Assembly: GCA_031002005.1 (NCBI GenBank)
Contig: CM061914.1
Coordinates: 197,302,685 to 197,366,684 of the forward strand
Reading direction: 5' to 3'
Source of the DNA: Vandiemenella viatica
Taxonomy: Eukaryota > Arthropoda > Insecta > Orthoptera > Morabidae
DNA length: 64,000 nt
The notes under the pieces were generated by a model, which saw only the letters and a list, made by a program, of their open reading frames with translations, had not been told where the DNA came from and ran no database searches. Positions 22,021 to 34,424 of the stretch are shown piece after piece (positions within the stretch are counted from its first letter, which is position 1; the number at the start of each line of letters is the position of its first letter). The position numbers and the translations under genes were made by a program.

Positions 22021-23347
22021 TCAGGTAATCACTGGCACTAGAGCTAACCTGTCAATTCATGACACACTCTGTGGACTTGTAAAAACGTGGCGTGGTGTTT
22101 ACACTCTCATGTTGTGATAGTAAATAATGTGATACTGTGTAGTCTGGTCGGTGCAGTGTAGTGCTTTATATATTCGGGAGATTCCACACAATAAATCCTA
22201 CAAAAACCAACACAGAGATGCTAACCCTGACCATGGGAACAAAATAAAAAAGTCACATATGTCTCTGATGACGCTTTGGAAATAGAGTTAAACATGTACG
22301 ACACAATGAATAAAACAAAATTCAATTGCATTGGCGTGTTATTAACCTTTATAAAAAAATTGATATCAATTCAATGTCTTGCCTTATGGAAATCTTTCCT
22401 TTATGTGACTCTCCAAGTGATAGGTTCAGTGAGGCCAATAACATTCATTCAGCTATGCAAATTATATGAATGTTTCGTGGTTAAATAGTTATTTTCATTG
22501 ATCTTCATCATTTTTGATGGAGATGAAGACATAACAACGTAAGGGCAAGAGCTTCTTCGACGAGGCGGAGGAAAAACATCTGCCAATGTTTTCGCTCACC
22601 ACAACATGGTGGTCACTTCACACCAAGGTAAGTTATAACAAAAAAATCAGCTTGTCGAATTACTTGTGAATAAATCCAGACTGGGTCATCGAAGTCATTC
22701 AGTGCAAAGCAGTCGTGGATGTCATCATTGCGTCATTTGCATTTCAACACGACAGCGTTGGAGGTAATCTCCAATGATGCCGATTTTCTGGTAATACTGT
22801 TAGCACGAGCCAGTGAAGACAGTCGGGTAAATGTAGTTCACCCTGCCGCAGCAAAACCACTGGTAGTGCCTTCAGCATGGCAAATCCATCACGGACATGA
22901 AAAACAGAACACTTTTTTGTTGTGCATTTACTGGATGAGATACTGAGCGTACTTTTTGACAAAGGAAACAGCAAGGCTGGAAATTCTTGTTGGGTTCTTC
23001 AGTATTGTGTATCAAAGTGAAGACTTCGTACATCCCAACGCATACATGGATGACATAATATCAGCAGGAGATAATTTTGTCTTTGCCCTCTACGAAAATT
23101 TTAACTGAACCAACTTTGGGTATTAAAATACAGTCGGAAGATTGCCACCCAATCACTCACAGTGTCATTCCAACTTGCATCCCTTCCGCCAGCATCTGTG
23201 GCAACCTAGTAGGACTCTCTGTGAATGTACTTACAAGTTCATGGATGACTAAGCAATTCTTTAAACCAGAAGGATTGGAATGAAGTCTTCGCGGGTGTTG
23301 GGAGCTGTTAAATGCATCGTGGAGCTCTAGTGCCAGTGATTACCTGA
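22021..23347. repeat. Region bounded by perfect 25-bp inverted repeats
   Basis: The 25 bases at 22021-22045 (starting tcaggtaatcactggc) are the exact reverse complement of 23323-23347. Weaker inverted similarity continues outward, for example gcaattgcaggac against gtcctgcaattgg. The interval holds the degenerate ORF at 22719-23290. Confidence 0.6.
22719..23290 (+). pseudogene. Degenerate copy of a widespread repetitive ORF of unknown class
   Basis: Pieces read ALEVISNDADFLVILLARAS, then AWQIHHGHEKQNTFLLCIYW, then MDDIISAGDNFVFALYENFN, with stops and frameshifts between. The order resembles an ORF common in invertebrate repeats (D-DILV-LVA ... G-KK-FL-AGE-FL--LY). I recall the pattern but not a verified family name. 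The function is unknown. Confidence 0.4.
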
Positions 23348-23754
23348 CCCCAACATCTCCTTGAGGTCCTGCAATTGGCAGAAATCCGTGTGAACGGCTG
23401 CTTTCTGGGCTCGAGTTTTAACTAATGTGTGGGCGTTGCAGAGGATATGCATGTTTTAATATCGTGTATAATGGTTCAGATGATGATGACTATGATGAGC
23501 TGAACATGAAATTAAAGGTCTACATTTTTTGAGGTTCATACCTAAAATGCCTGAGCTATCTGTGTCCAACTTCTGTTGTAAAAAAATGTTCAGCATTTTT
23601 AATGTTTGTGATAAATTTGGTTTTTTCTTCAGAAATTCTCAAACCTGTTTTGTTGACTATTTATTCGAAAATACTGATTTGTGTTGTCACATTTGTAATA
23701 CTCTGAAAGTGTGGAGAAATCGTCCACAAATCCCAGGCAATTAATTTCGACATC

Positions 23755-24480
23755 TTTGTTTTTTTTTCCGCAAATTTATTGGTGAAATTTTGTGTGCTTT
23801 CAATTATTTATTCCAAATTCTTAAAGTTTTCTCTAATGCACAGTTGAACAAAATGGGTGACAAACCATCACCTTGCTGCACACCTGCATTTATCTTCATG
23901 GCATTGATATTTAGTCCATAAATTTTACTTTTGAAATTGTCTTTTAGTATTTCAAGTATTATGTTTACCAGTTTAGAATTCGCTCTAAATTCACAAATTA
24001 TTTTAGTCAAGGTTTCTCTCTCAACAGAGTCAAAAGCCTTTTTAAAATCTATATTACTATGTCCTTAGAGTTTAGCATTCGTATTATGGGTTTTAAAGTA
24101 AATATTTGCTCTAAGCAAGATCTACCCTTTTGAAATGCACCCTGATATCTGCCAATTTATATCTGAAATGTTGTCTTTACTCTGTTTGGTTCACGAAGAT
24201 TTTTTAGAATACTTTGTAAGCAACTGGCATTTGGGTTACTCCTCTGCATTTGTCACATTTTTTTTTTGATGTAATGGATGTATTACTGCACTTTCCATTC
24301 TTTTCGAATCTTCTCTGTTCTCGAAATATCTTCAGAAATTAACTCTAGCTTTTGAATGATTTTTCACTGGTAGGGGTGTATCTTCTAGATTTTGATTAAT
24401 TTCTGAAAATTCCAATTTATGGTTTGGATCAGGGCAGTTTAGAAGCTGAACAAAGTGCTTTACAAGTATTTCATGGTTCT
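23755..24480 (-). pseudogene. LINE relic with RT core (possibly family C)
   Basis: The minus strand reads SKIYGLNINAMKINAGVQQG then DGLSPILFNCALEKTLRIW, the RT motif G-(K/Q)QGD-LSP-LFN--LE. Upstream sequence to about 24480 shows broken RT N-terminal similarity. No catalytic box is preserved. Confidence 0.75.
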
Positions 24481-25935
24481 TACTAGGAGAGGGCTTCACG
24501 ATCAAAGAACGAACAACTCTGATAAATAGTACAGCACCTCTGGTTTCTAGCCCTAAAGCAGTTCTGGCCGATGGGCCAACATTTAAGAGAAATTGAGATT
24601 AAAAATTGCGTGTGAATGATGTGTACCTATAGAGAAGACTACTAGTAATAATCATCAGTTTAGCCGTGCACTTTAAGGCGTTTTTTTCTCTGCTGGTGGT
24701 CCTAGGTTTCATCCCACTGATGGATAACTGTTTTTCATATTTTGTTTTCATTGCTATTCGCTTTTGCAGCAGTAATAAATTTGTTTTGAAAGAAATTCAC
24801 CAATTTATTTATTTTCCTATTTATCAGACTTGGTCGTTCTACGATCGAGATTTCCACACTGAAGGCTTCTCTCCTTGTTAGTATTTTTTAGGCCAGTTCT
24901 GCCATGGTGATCTTTGAAGCATATGCTGGGGGTTTGATAGCTCTTCAATTTACTGTTTAAACGCCTGACACAAGTTTGGGAGTTATTTTCAGCAAATGGT
25001 TTGTTCCGTCATATGGTACTACAACATGAAAATGTAACGGTAGTTGCAAATGGAGTACCTTCCAATAATCTTTTTAGTTGCATATCTTATTTTCTCCACC
25101 TACGGCAATCAAATTCTTCAATCACTACAGCCTTGCACCTATCACTCGATGTATTCTGTTAACAAGCAGAGCAGTGGCAGGTATGAGAGATTGCCGCCCC
25201 TTCTAACAATATTTCGCTCCCCCATTGTCGCTGCCCAGGTCAGTAGCTAAAAAAAAAAAAAAAAAAAGTTTAAAATGCTATGCACTTTCATGTACCGTTC
25301 ATCGCCTCGCAGAACTATCAGAAGCAATACCTTCCCAGTAAAAATCTGGTACTTTTTTAATAGTGCCGGGAATTCACTAGATTTAGTTGACAAGAAATTA
25401 AGATAATTATTTACAGAACTCTATTTCTGCTATACAGGTGGGAAAAGAATTAATATTCACTGTGGTCAGAATTCACCAGTCGAAGTTATACATTATTGTC
25501 ACTCTCTAAACGTAATGTTCCGCCTGCCTTTTAATCTCAGCAGCATGCCTGTGTCGAGCCGCGTCAATCAATGTCTCAGTGAAATATCCAAAGTCATCGT
25601 TAAATCTGCAGTGGATCAGTGAGTAGACCTAGCGCCATGCCGAAGATACGTAAAGGAATTTGGAGAGGAGTATTTTAGTACAGATGAAAGAGTTCTATTC
25701 TGTAAATTATCTGAAATTAAAGTGACTTCAACAAAACGATCTAAAATTTAAATTGCCCAATGGTGCACAAGTATACACACAAGTAATGATGTATAATTGA
25801 GCATGTTTTGATGTATGGTAAATTTAAATGTTTGGTCATATTTTGTCATTTTTAGGTCATATTTACCCATTTTAATGTCATAGTTGCCTGCATATTTTTT
25901 TTTATAGTTTTTGGCCATAAAGATGCGAACCCTAG
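24481..25935. other. No gene or repeat identified
   Basis: An A run at 25250-25267 and AT-rich sequence. Open frames such as 24666-24881 look random. Confidence 0.4.
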
Positions 25936-26246
25936 TGATGAGGCATGGAAAGATATTGCAATAGGTATGAAAAGTAGTGAGTGCATGGAAGGGAAAACAT
26001 GACTATAACCACAAGCTGGCACTCGATTTCAGGCACAAAGGTGTGGGAAAATTCTCTTTGGAAGGTAGTGGGGTCAGGGATTGGAATAAGTTACCAAGAG
26101 AAATGATGAATAATTTACCAAAACGTCGAAAAAATTTAAAGTTGAAATTTGTAGAGGGCTAAAGTAGGTGAGTGCAGAAAAGGGGGAAGATGGGTGTGTA
26201 GGGAAATAGCCATCGGAACGTGTGCTCCATCGCACTTAAATTAAAC
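25936..26246 (+). pseudogene. LINE family A, 3' end
   Basis: It reads DEAWKDIAIG, then KHDYNHKLALDFRHKGVGKF then WNKLPREMMNNLPKR, followed by the family 3' terminus (gggaaatagccatcgga ... gctccatcgc) and attaaa. A 5'-truncated retrocopy. Confidence 0.85.
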
Positions 26247-26641
26247 GTCGGTAAAGGTGGGGACCACGGAATCTGATTGGTGGTATCGTGACGCGCGTCA
26301 TACACAAACACGACTATCGAATTACGCCCAGCGATTACATAAGGTCTAAAACAGACGAGGCGTTTTGCTCCGCGCGGAGGTCCAGTCGACTAATTAAATG
26401 GGGCAAAACAGCCGATGCCGCGCGGCCCCGGCCGCCGGAGGACCAAGACATCCTCGTAAAGTTAAAAAACTTTTCTTCATCCCTTTTCAATTCTGGCCAC
26501 AGGGTATATATAAAAAAAACATTTTCACTCCGTTTTGATAGTATTGGATGAATCGAATAGCGCCTATTTTTTCTTCTGTTCCATCTTCGGTACAGCAACG
26601 ATAGAAGGATTACATTCTCGTCTTCTATATCCATTGTTCCA

Positions 26642-27746
26642 CAAACAACTAGGACTGTTGATAATATATCGAAATATTGATATTATTTTTTGAAAGTATC
26701 GATATTTATGAGTGATATTTTTAGGACGATATATCGATATTTCGATACTAAAATCTGGATATAGGCGTCGATATTTAAAAAAAAATAAGTTATCATTTTT
26801 CGTTTGCTATGAATGACACTAGTTTGCTCAGATTTCTGTTACGCATAGAGATGAACAATCTTACCACGTTTCTCTAATTAATTTGGAAGTTATAGGTACC
26901 AAGTCTACTCAGATGATGAAAATAGTGCAGGCGAGGCATCGCTCGCCCAGCACGAATCAAACGCGAGCCCATTGTTTGAAATGAGAGCGCGCATTGTCCG
27001 GGGTAGTCCAGTCCACTTTGAAATGAGCGCGCGCATTGTCCGGGGTAGTCCAGTCCACTTTGAAATGAGCGCGCGCATTGTCCGGGGTAGTCCAGTCCAC
27101 TTTGAAATGAGCGCGCGCATTGTCCAGGGTAGTCCAGTCCACTTTGAAATGAGCGCGCGCATTGTCCGGGGTAGTCCAGTCGACTTTGAAATTAATGTGT
27201 CAGCAGGAAGAGTGAAAAGTGTAATAGTTGCTAATTAGAGAGCAAGAGAAGTAAGAGAACTCAGAATAATCTATCAACCTTTTAAACTAAATGAAATACC
27301 ACAAAAAATCTTATCAATAAAAGTTATGTAACTTGGCCTATGATAGTTAAACTTCTGCCTAAATAATTGCCTCAACTGTATTGATTATCAGACTTAAAAA
27401 TACACAAAAGAAGATTTGCCTCGAACCTCTTTGGAGTTTTATAAATTTTATTAATTTTTATGAAAATTATGACACACATAATGATCAAATTTTTAAAAAA
27501 ATTAACAATCACCACCAATAGAAACCATTCGAAAGTGAAATGTTGATTAAGAGCAATATCACACACCTATTTACCAGTGGACAGCCTTATTTTTAAAAGA
27601 TTTGATTTTATAAAATTACATTTATGAAAATATCGATACATCGATACTTTTTTCCGATATATCGACAGCCGAAATTGATACTTTTTAAAATATCGATATA
27701 TCGAAAATCCGATATTTTTAAAAATATCAACAGCCCTACAAACAAC
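26642..27746. mobile_element. Non-autonomous hAT element with 8-bp TSD
   Basis: Element 26650-27738 has ends taggactgttgata and, inverted, tagggctgttgata. Perfect 8-bp flanks caaacaac lie at 26642-26649 and 27739-27746. Subterminal ATATCGATA-rich repeats occur on both sides (26660-26780 and 27625-27720). No transposase is present. It contains the 42-bp minisatellite. Confidence 0.85.
26978..27187 (+). repeat. 42-bp minisatellite, five copies
   Basis: Five near-identical units starting gaaatgagcgcgcgcattgt begin at 26978, 27020, 27062, 27104 and 27146. The unit is GC-rich and a multiple of three, so both strands stay open, but I see no other sign of coding. Confidence 0.95.
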
Positions 27747-28322
27747 TGAGCTATACGCGACAAATAGCGAGTCCGCGTGGCGGCCAGCCTCCTCGTGTGA
27801 ACAGTTGGGGCGGCCGCCGCTTCGACCGCAGCGCGGCGCGAACTCACTTAGGCCTAACTGCCGCCCCTACATTGGTATCTGGCAAAATTTGTGCAATTTA
27901 CACAATTTGTTCTATTTTTACAAAAAGTTTTAAAATTTCTCCGACATTTTTTTTACCAGTTTTCCAGGTTTTCATATGTTTTTCTTCCACTAATTTACAA
28001 AGCTTTCCTATGTGCGCACTTTGTGCGTGACAGAATACGACCTCAGCCTCACTGTATAGTTGCTGTTTGCAACCTGGGGAGAGTGTTACATTTCCTTGAA
28101 AATCATCGCACTAAACTTGTTGGCGCAAACAACATTCGACATATTGATGTCAGCTCAGGACTCTCTTCCCCAGGAGTTAATAGTCATTCAGTTTGACATT
28201 CTGACGGGGAGTAGGTGGAAATCATAGTGAAGCTAACTCGATAATATCAAAGTGTGGTTTGTTTGCACTCTAGCTGGAATATCTGCATTGCAGAATTCAC
28301 GTTCGTAATAATAATAATCGAT
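27747..28322. other. No gene identified
   Basis: The first 120 bases are GC-rich (gggcggccgccgcttcgacc) with no clear exon structure. The rest is AT-rich. Confidence 0.35.
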
Positions 28323-28790
28323 AAAATTGCGATGGAGCGCCCGCTCCGGTGTCAATCTCCCTACACACCCTCCCTTTCCTCTTCCAACCTACTTTTTCCC
28401 TCTACTAATCTTTACTTTAAATTCTTTCAGTGTTTCCAGTAAGTTATTCGTCACCTCTCTTGGCAATTTATTCCAGTCCCACACTCCCTTTCCTACGAAA
28501 CAAAATTTCCCCCCACCCTTATGCCTGAAATCAAGCGCCAGCTTGTGGTCATAGTCAACCTCACCCTTCCACGCACCTCTCTTAATTCTCCCACCAATAT
28601 ATTCCCATGCTTCATCACCAGTATAGGCCACGACTCTCTTCACCCTCCTTCCATCCTCCAATGAACCCCACTCCAGCTCCTTTATCATATTAGTTAGCGA
28701 TCGTGTTCTGCGGTAATTTCCAACAAACCTGGCAGCCCTCCTCTGCACCCCCTCCAACTCTTGTATTTGATACCCAAAATGGAGCCATTT
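28323..28790 (-). pseudogene. LINE family A, 3' end
   Basis: The minus strand encodes EGVQRRAARFVGNYRRTRSL, then IKELEWGSLEDGRRVKRVVA, then YDHKLALDFRHKGGGKFCF and WNKLPREVTNNL, continuing to the family 3' terminus (gctccatcgcaatttt). One 122-codon frame is open. Confidence 0.88.
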
Positions 28791-28954
28791 ACGTCATGAC
28801 AGCTGTTTCAGTATACTTGAACCCCACATATGAGGATAGGGCGCAAAAGCACTAAAAAGTGTTTTTTTTTTTTCACTGTTCATTGAAACTTGATAGGGCA
28901 GTACATTTGTTATTCAGTGAAAACTTCAGATTTGCAGTTGATAAATTAAGAACG

Positions 28955-30533
28955 CATGTCCTTATTATTATTATTATTATTTTTTTATTTACCCTTTATT
29001 TATACAGCCTAATATCTTAGTGACTAAATTAGGCCCTACATGTTAATTTTTACATTGTTGATTTACATAGTGTTTTGTACAAAATATTTACATGCAAGGA
29101 ATTTGGCATACAGTTCCGTTACACTTTGACTTACTGTCTAATTAATTCTATAATACTACATTTGGTCTTGCTTACAGTAATAACAGTTACAGCTGCTATT
29201 GCAAATTTTAATGTTATATAGAATCACAAATATCACTTATTGTTGTTATAGTGCTAGTGGTTTTTATTGACATATTCCAGTTATTCTTAGAGTATCCCAT
29301 TATTCAGTTAGTTGCAGTTAACCCAGTTTGTACATATCTTTCTGTAATCTATCATTTAGTTATACCGGATTACTGGGTAATAACAATTGCTTTTAAGTAA
29401 CATTCACTTAATTATATGTTCCCAGCCACTACAGCCAGTTCAAATTTGCAGCATCCTGGCTTACCATTAATATGGAAATTAACTCCCAAATATTGTTATG
29501 ATTCATCGTGTATTTGTGCAAAAGTCAATGATCATTCCCTCTACATTACAAACAAGATTGTTTTGGCCGTGGTAGAAGCGCTTCCATGAGTCATAACAAA
29601 CTGTTTGTATATCTCGTCAGGATCAAACATTTCGTTTCGTCTATCGAATAACTTTTTAACTAGGGTTAACAGCTGGGACGGTTCTGCAGGCAGGTTGTTG
29701 GCTTTAAGTTGAATTTTGTCTACTACCTCCAGCTGTGGAAAGGTTATTGACATCCCCGCTGGGTGCAGCAAACGTGTTATGTGTCTAAGTGCCATTGTCA
29801 GCAGATTCTCCTGTTCCAGTTTATTCAGTCTCAGCGTGTCTTCTATATTCGCATACAGCGGCATAGGATCAACTGAATTATTTTCTACCAAAACCCCTCA
29901 ATTGGTGTATCTATTTTGAGTTCATTTTTGACACTGTAAGTATTTAAGGAGTGTTGTTTTGGCAGTGGAAGTTTGATATTTTTATTCGCTTCGCTACCTT
30001 GTTCCCGTACATGTTCTAAGGAGCATTTTGCCTTTAATTTTCCTACATTTAAGCCATTCGTCTTTGTTTCATTTTTAATGCTGGGAGTAGAATGTTTGCT
30101 CGACCATAATACCTCTCCTTTTACCCAACCAAGCCCCGCTCTATAACGAGGGGAGCGCAAAGGGGGCATCTCAGAAGACTCCTTCGCGTCTGCGAGGCTG
30201 GAGTCCTCTGTTTGTATCCCCTTTTCGCTAGATTTTTCCGTTTGTGTCCCCTTTTCACATGTTCCTGTAAGTTGTTTTTTCTCTTGATAGCTTCCTTAGC
30301 CTCTCTAAACTTCGCCGCCCGCAGTGCATCCCTGCGCCTTCGGGATGGGTTTTTCCTCTTTTTAAGTTTCTCTGCTTTTACCAGTATATCGGAGTTATTT
30401 CTACTTCTGTTTGTTAGAATTGGATTTATTTCCATCCATTTTTCTAACTTTAACTTACTGTCCATAATCTATACGACTTATGACTCTTTGCAGTAACATT
30501 TGATACGTAAGGCACTCCTTCATGTCCTTATTA
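28955..30533 (-). mobile_element. Retroposed unit with 13-bp TSD and A/TAA-rich tail
   Basis: catgtccttatta occurs at 28955-28967 and 30521-30533 as a direct repeat. Read on the minus strand, the insert starts at 30520. It carries three consecutive frames (30465 to 29541), about 570 bases of AT-rich 3' sequence with AATAAAGGG, and ends in an A/TAA-rich tail (aaaaaaaataataataataa). This is the signature of target-primed reverse transcription: either a processed copy of a cellular mRNA or a deleted LINE. Confidence 0.75.
29541..30465 (-). pseudogene. Unrecognised protein in three overlapping frames
   Basis: Frame 1 (30465-30121) starts at ATG: MDSKLKLEKWMEINPILTNR, then a very basic region KLKKRKNPSRRRRDALRAAK and IKRKNNLQEHVKRGHKRKNL. 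Frame 2 (30169-29885) continues with KNETKTNGLNVGKLKAKC and NTYSVKNELKIDTPIEGF. Frame 3 (29891-29541) has SVDPMPLYANIEDTLRLNKL, LLTMALRHITRLLHP, and ends FDPDEIYKQFVMTHG. Each change of frame lies where the ORFs overlap (49 and 7 bases), so one or two indels would join them. The basic N-terminus and helical C-terminus could suit a nucleic-acid-binding or gag-like protein, but I recognise no domain. Confidence 0.45.
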
Positions 30534-33500
30534 GCTACATTTAGCTGGTGATCTCTCTAGTGACTTCACCTGTTTATGCTACCAGGGGAACTGAACCCTC
30601 ATCTTATGATCGGATGCGGCCCAACAAGTGTCGACACTTACAAGGGACACCTCTGACCTCGAACGCTCGGAACCGCACGAAAACATGCTTAGAACAACAA
30701 GCGATTATAAACAAAACAGTGGTGTGTGTCATTTCCATAAACAAATCAGTGGTGTGAGTCAGTTCCATGCAAAACGTTGCTTTCTACCTCAAGTAACATT
30801 TTAATAGAAAGAAACAAAGTAACAAGATATCAATACTGTATGAATGATATTATACGTAATTCAATGATGTCAGTTTATCATTACATTTTCAATCAACAGT
30901 GCCAAAAACACTCTGCTTTAAGTACGTTAATATAGCGCGAAACACGCATATACAGTAGTACCACACACCTGATAGTGCTTATATTAGTCCCCAAAGTGCA
31001 GATGCGGGATTTAGATGAATATCATAATCGGCGGGAAGTTATACCGTCATCAGCTCGCGCGGAGTTTGTTGTATCTCTGGTTCTGCTGATTATCACTCGT
31101 CCCGTCCGCGCCGCCCCATTGTAAACTTCCGGTTATACAAGTTGCCGAATCAGAAACGACAGGGACGCATTTAGGATCCTAGGCTGAACCTGTGGACCCC
31201 TGCGCTATAGAGCTCTGTGAGTTACTAGCTTATTTTTTCACCACCAGCAGCGCCACCATGCAAACTGTGATATTGTTACCTTCTTCAGGTGTTCCATTGC
31301 GATGCAGTCTGTATACAAGAATTTAACAGTTTAAACGCTGAAGTAATTACTTTTTTTTTTTAAGCCAGAGCCCGTAATCTGTAGAAGTATACTAAGCAAG
31401 AATTGATTAACAGTTAAGAATTCAAACCACCAAAAGCCACTTAAGCCTCGAAGGTAGGTTACCGTTTAATTTGGACCTCTTGTTGAGGTTTCACTACTCG
31501 TTTGAGCCGCTTGAAATCGTTTTGAAGTTATAAATGTCTGATTTTAGGCCAATGTGTTTTCATCACTGTTTATAGAATAGTTTTTGAGTTGTATTTACAG
31601 GTAATATAGGATAGAATAATTCCTGAATATCGGTCAAACATTGTTTGAAGTTTAACTTATGTGCTTATTTCCACAAGACTGGTTTGAGTTGCCTTAAAAA
31701 ATAAATCTTTGATCTTTCACGAAGATAATATTAGCCACTAGTTTTTTTTAATTCCTTTTGTTAAGTTTATAACATAGGTCCATGTTGCTGGTCGACCGCA
31801 AAATGTGCATCGATTGATGGCAAATTTAGTCTTGGAACCGCTTTAGGTTTTTAACTACTTGTTTTTTAACCTCCCTGTAAAATGCTGTTCACATTATCGA
31901 TTGTTCAACATCCGAGAAAAATCTTTAACTGTAACATGCGTTTGTAATCGCCTACACACACACACACACCTATTTAATAGTTTTTTTGTGTAAATGGAGT
32001 GAGGATGGTTCACAAGAGGCCAAAATGGAGCCACGTGGTTTATAGACGCTTCCTTATTAAGAGACGGATGTTACAAACCAGCGAAACCGCAAAGAAATCG
32101 GTCTGAACTATGGAAAAGTTCGCATTATACTGCCTCATTTGACTGTTGGGAGGACTGTTTGACGGGAGTTGGTCTTTCGCAGTGAGATGCCGTCGGTAAG
32201 ACAGTAGAGAAATGGGTAGCGTTTCCCGACCAACACATACACAAAGAAATATGGATTAATATTGATTACTTATCAAATTAATAAACCTTTTAATGCAAAG
32301 TATTGGATAATGTAATGATAGTAAAAATATACGAGGATAACTTACTGAAGAATCGAAGGTTCGACACGTGCTTTCTGTATAGTTTCAGTGAACGATGTTT
32401 GCAAGTGATGGTCGCGCTTTCGATTCGTCGACTCGTGGTCGATAGTTAAGGCGAGCGCTGCCTATTGTAGTGCTGTTATTGCAACCAAACACCCTCTCAG
32501 GGAGTAGGCCTGTATATTTAGATAAAACAAACAATAAAAGATGATTAGGACCACCAAAGCACGCAATAGAGAAAGACAATATTCATTATTCATCTGGCGC
32601 ATGTCGACAGAGGACAGCGACTCTACTGTTTTTAGACAGCGCTCCACTATAATCAGAGCCTTCCAACGCCATACCAAGCGAACGAGACATCCGAATGCTG
32701 TCTTAAAACAACGAATTAAAAATACTGAATTCAAATACACCCATTTCAATTTAAACGAATGTACTTTTTTTTTTTAATAAATAATTACTTTAAAAGAAAA
32801 CCTTAAAACTTGGACCTGCACCGCTATTCGGTGTTTGCATTATATACAAAATGAATTTATCTTATCTAACCTTCCAGACATGAAGGCTAGAGTATTTTAA
32901 TTCGTATTGTAGGTGTTCGGCAGTGACTTCAATCTACATTCATCCATACGCATCGACTACTGCATACTACAACCTGATGTTACAAGAGTTGTAACTCTTC
33001 GTTGTTGAGCCACAAGGTTGTTAGTTTTTTTTTATAGGAGCACTGAAATGTTTTGCGGTACACCCGTATTTCAAAGCATGGAAATGCGCATCAGCGAACA
33101 TTGTTTTCGGTTTTTACGAACATTTCAGGACTTTCGGTGGTAAAACAGTTTATTTTTTTTGCATGTGGTGCGGGCCCCTATTGTAACGTGAGTATTAAGA
33201 AAGTAGATTTAGTGAACTGTTTTGGTACAAGGGTAGAGCCGGCAAAGGGTATGCTAGCAGGCAAGAAAGAACAGTGAACTTCAGGGTTATACAGAGAAAA
33301 TAGACCAAGAAGCAATCTCTGGAGTACGAGGTGTTAAAAAAACGATTGGTTGATAAGGTCATGTGACGACCAAAAAGAATTACGATTGGCTGCGAGACGA
33401 ACAAGGAGATACACAGCCGTGTCGTTAGGTAGTTGCTGTGGTGACTCGACGTGCCGTTGCGTGTTAGTGGGTCCGCACATGGGCCATGTGGAGTGTTTGT

Positions 33501-33779
33501 CGGGTCGCGGGCGTTTTCTGCTATCTCGCCTCGCAGTAATGTGAGCCGCATAGACTGTAACCCGATCAGACCAACGTGTGCTATTTGGGGTGCTGGGTGT
33601 TCTAATGCAAACCTGCATTCTCCAAGACGAGGTTACACTTCCATTGTAATGCGAAAATAGTACCTGCCTGGGCAGTTGTGTATAGAAGTAAAGTTTAAGT
33701 ATGTTCTTCTGAACTATGCTGAACATTCTTTAGTAGTAGCCTTCTAGTGACAAATATTTGAATTAGTAATTCTGATGAG
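30534..33779. other. No gene identified; one MITE half
   Basis: A right-end fragment of the GGAGCGTCCATAAA MITE lies at about 31998-32053 (gccacgtggtttatagacgc). The stretch 33330-33660 is GC-richer and could be a promoter or exon, but no splice or coding pattern supports it. A (CA)n run sits near 31955. Confidence 0.35.
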
Positions 33780-34424
33780 GACACATTGGACAGGTGGTAG
33801 GAAAAGGTTTCAAAATTCTGCACTTGTTGGAGAGAGTGATAGGGGATGTACGGGAGAAGTAAAGGAATTGGGTTACAAAACTTTAGTCAGACTGTTGCTC
33901 GAATATGGTAGTGTAGTATGGGACCCACATTTTGAGTATCAAATACAGGAGTTGGAGAGGGTGCAAAAAAGGGCTGCTAGATTTGTTTCTGGAAATTATC
34001 ACAGAATGCAATCAGTGACGGATATGATAAAGGAGCTGGAATGGGATTCATTGCAAGATAGGAGGAGGATGAGGAGGGTTATGGGAGTGTACAGGGCGTA
34101 TACTGGCGATGAGGCATGGAAAGATATTGCAGTAGGTATGAAAAGTAGGTCATGGAAGGGAAAAGATGACCATGACCACAAGCTAGCACTTGATTTCAGC
34201 CACAAGGGTGTAGGAAGATTCTCTTTTTTAGGTAAGGGTCTCGGGGACTGGAATGAGTTACCAAGAGAAATGTTGAATAATTAACCGAAAACGTTAAAAG
34301 AATTGAAAGATAAAATTTGTAGTGGGCAAATGTAGGTGGGTGCAGGATAGGAGGAAGCTGGGGGTGTTGGGAAATTGCCACCGGAGCCTGTGCTCCATTT
34401 CAATTAAAAAAAATAAAAAAAAAT
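33780..34424 (+). pseudogene. LINE family A, best-preserved 3' copy
   Basis: An open frame of 169 codons covers the RT C-terminal region: GCTGEVKELGYKTLVRLLLE, then YGSVVWDPHFEYQIQELERV, QKRAARFVSGNYHRMQSVTD, DDHDHKLALDFSHKGVGRFS, WNELPREMLNN. The family 3' terminus follows (gccaccggagcctgtgctcc atttcaatt) with an A-rich tail. There is no RT catalytic region, so it is a truncated retrocopy and not a host gene. Confidence 0.9.

Noticed and set aside
26905..27238. Open frames with repeated RIVRGSPVHFEMSA or its complement
   Set aside because: They are translations of a 42-bp minisatellite inside a hAT element. Openness on both strands follows from the unit length.
26660..27720. CRISPR-like array
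   Set aside because: The repeats are contiguous 42-bp units without spacers, in a eukaryotic transposon.
29541..30465. Programmed frameshifting between the three ORFs
   Set aside because: The overlaps could allow it, but the unit has retrocopy signatures and no slippery site or pseudoknot was recognised; simple indels are more likely.
33330..33660. Possible promoter or 5' exon
   Set aside because: Slightly GC-richer sequence only. No splice site, start context or motif supports it.
33775..34284. Host gene encoding a 169-residue protein
   Set aside because: The sequence is the C-terminal end of a LINE reverse transcriptase with the family 3' terminus.
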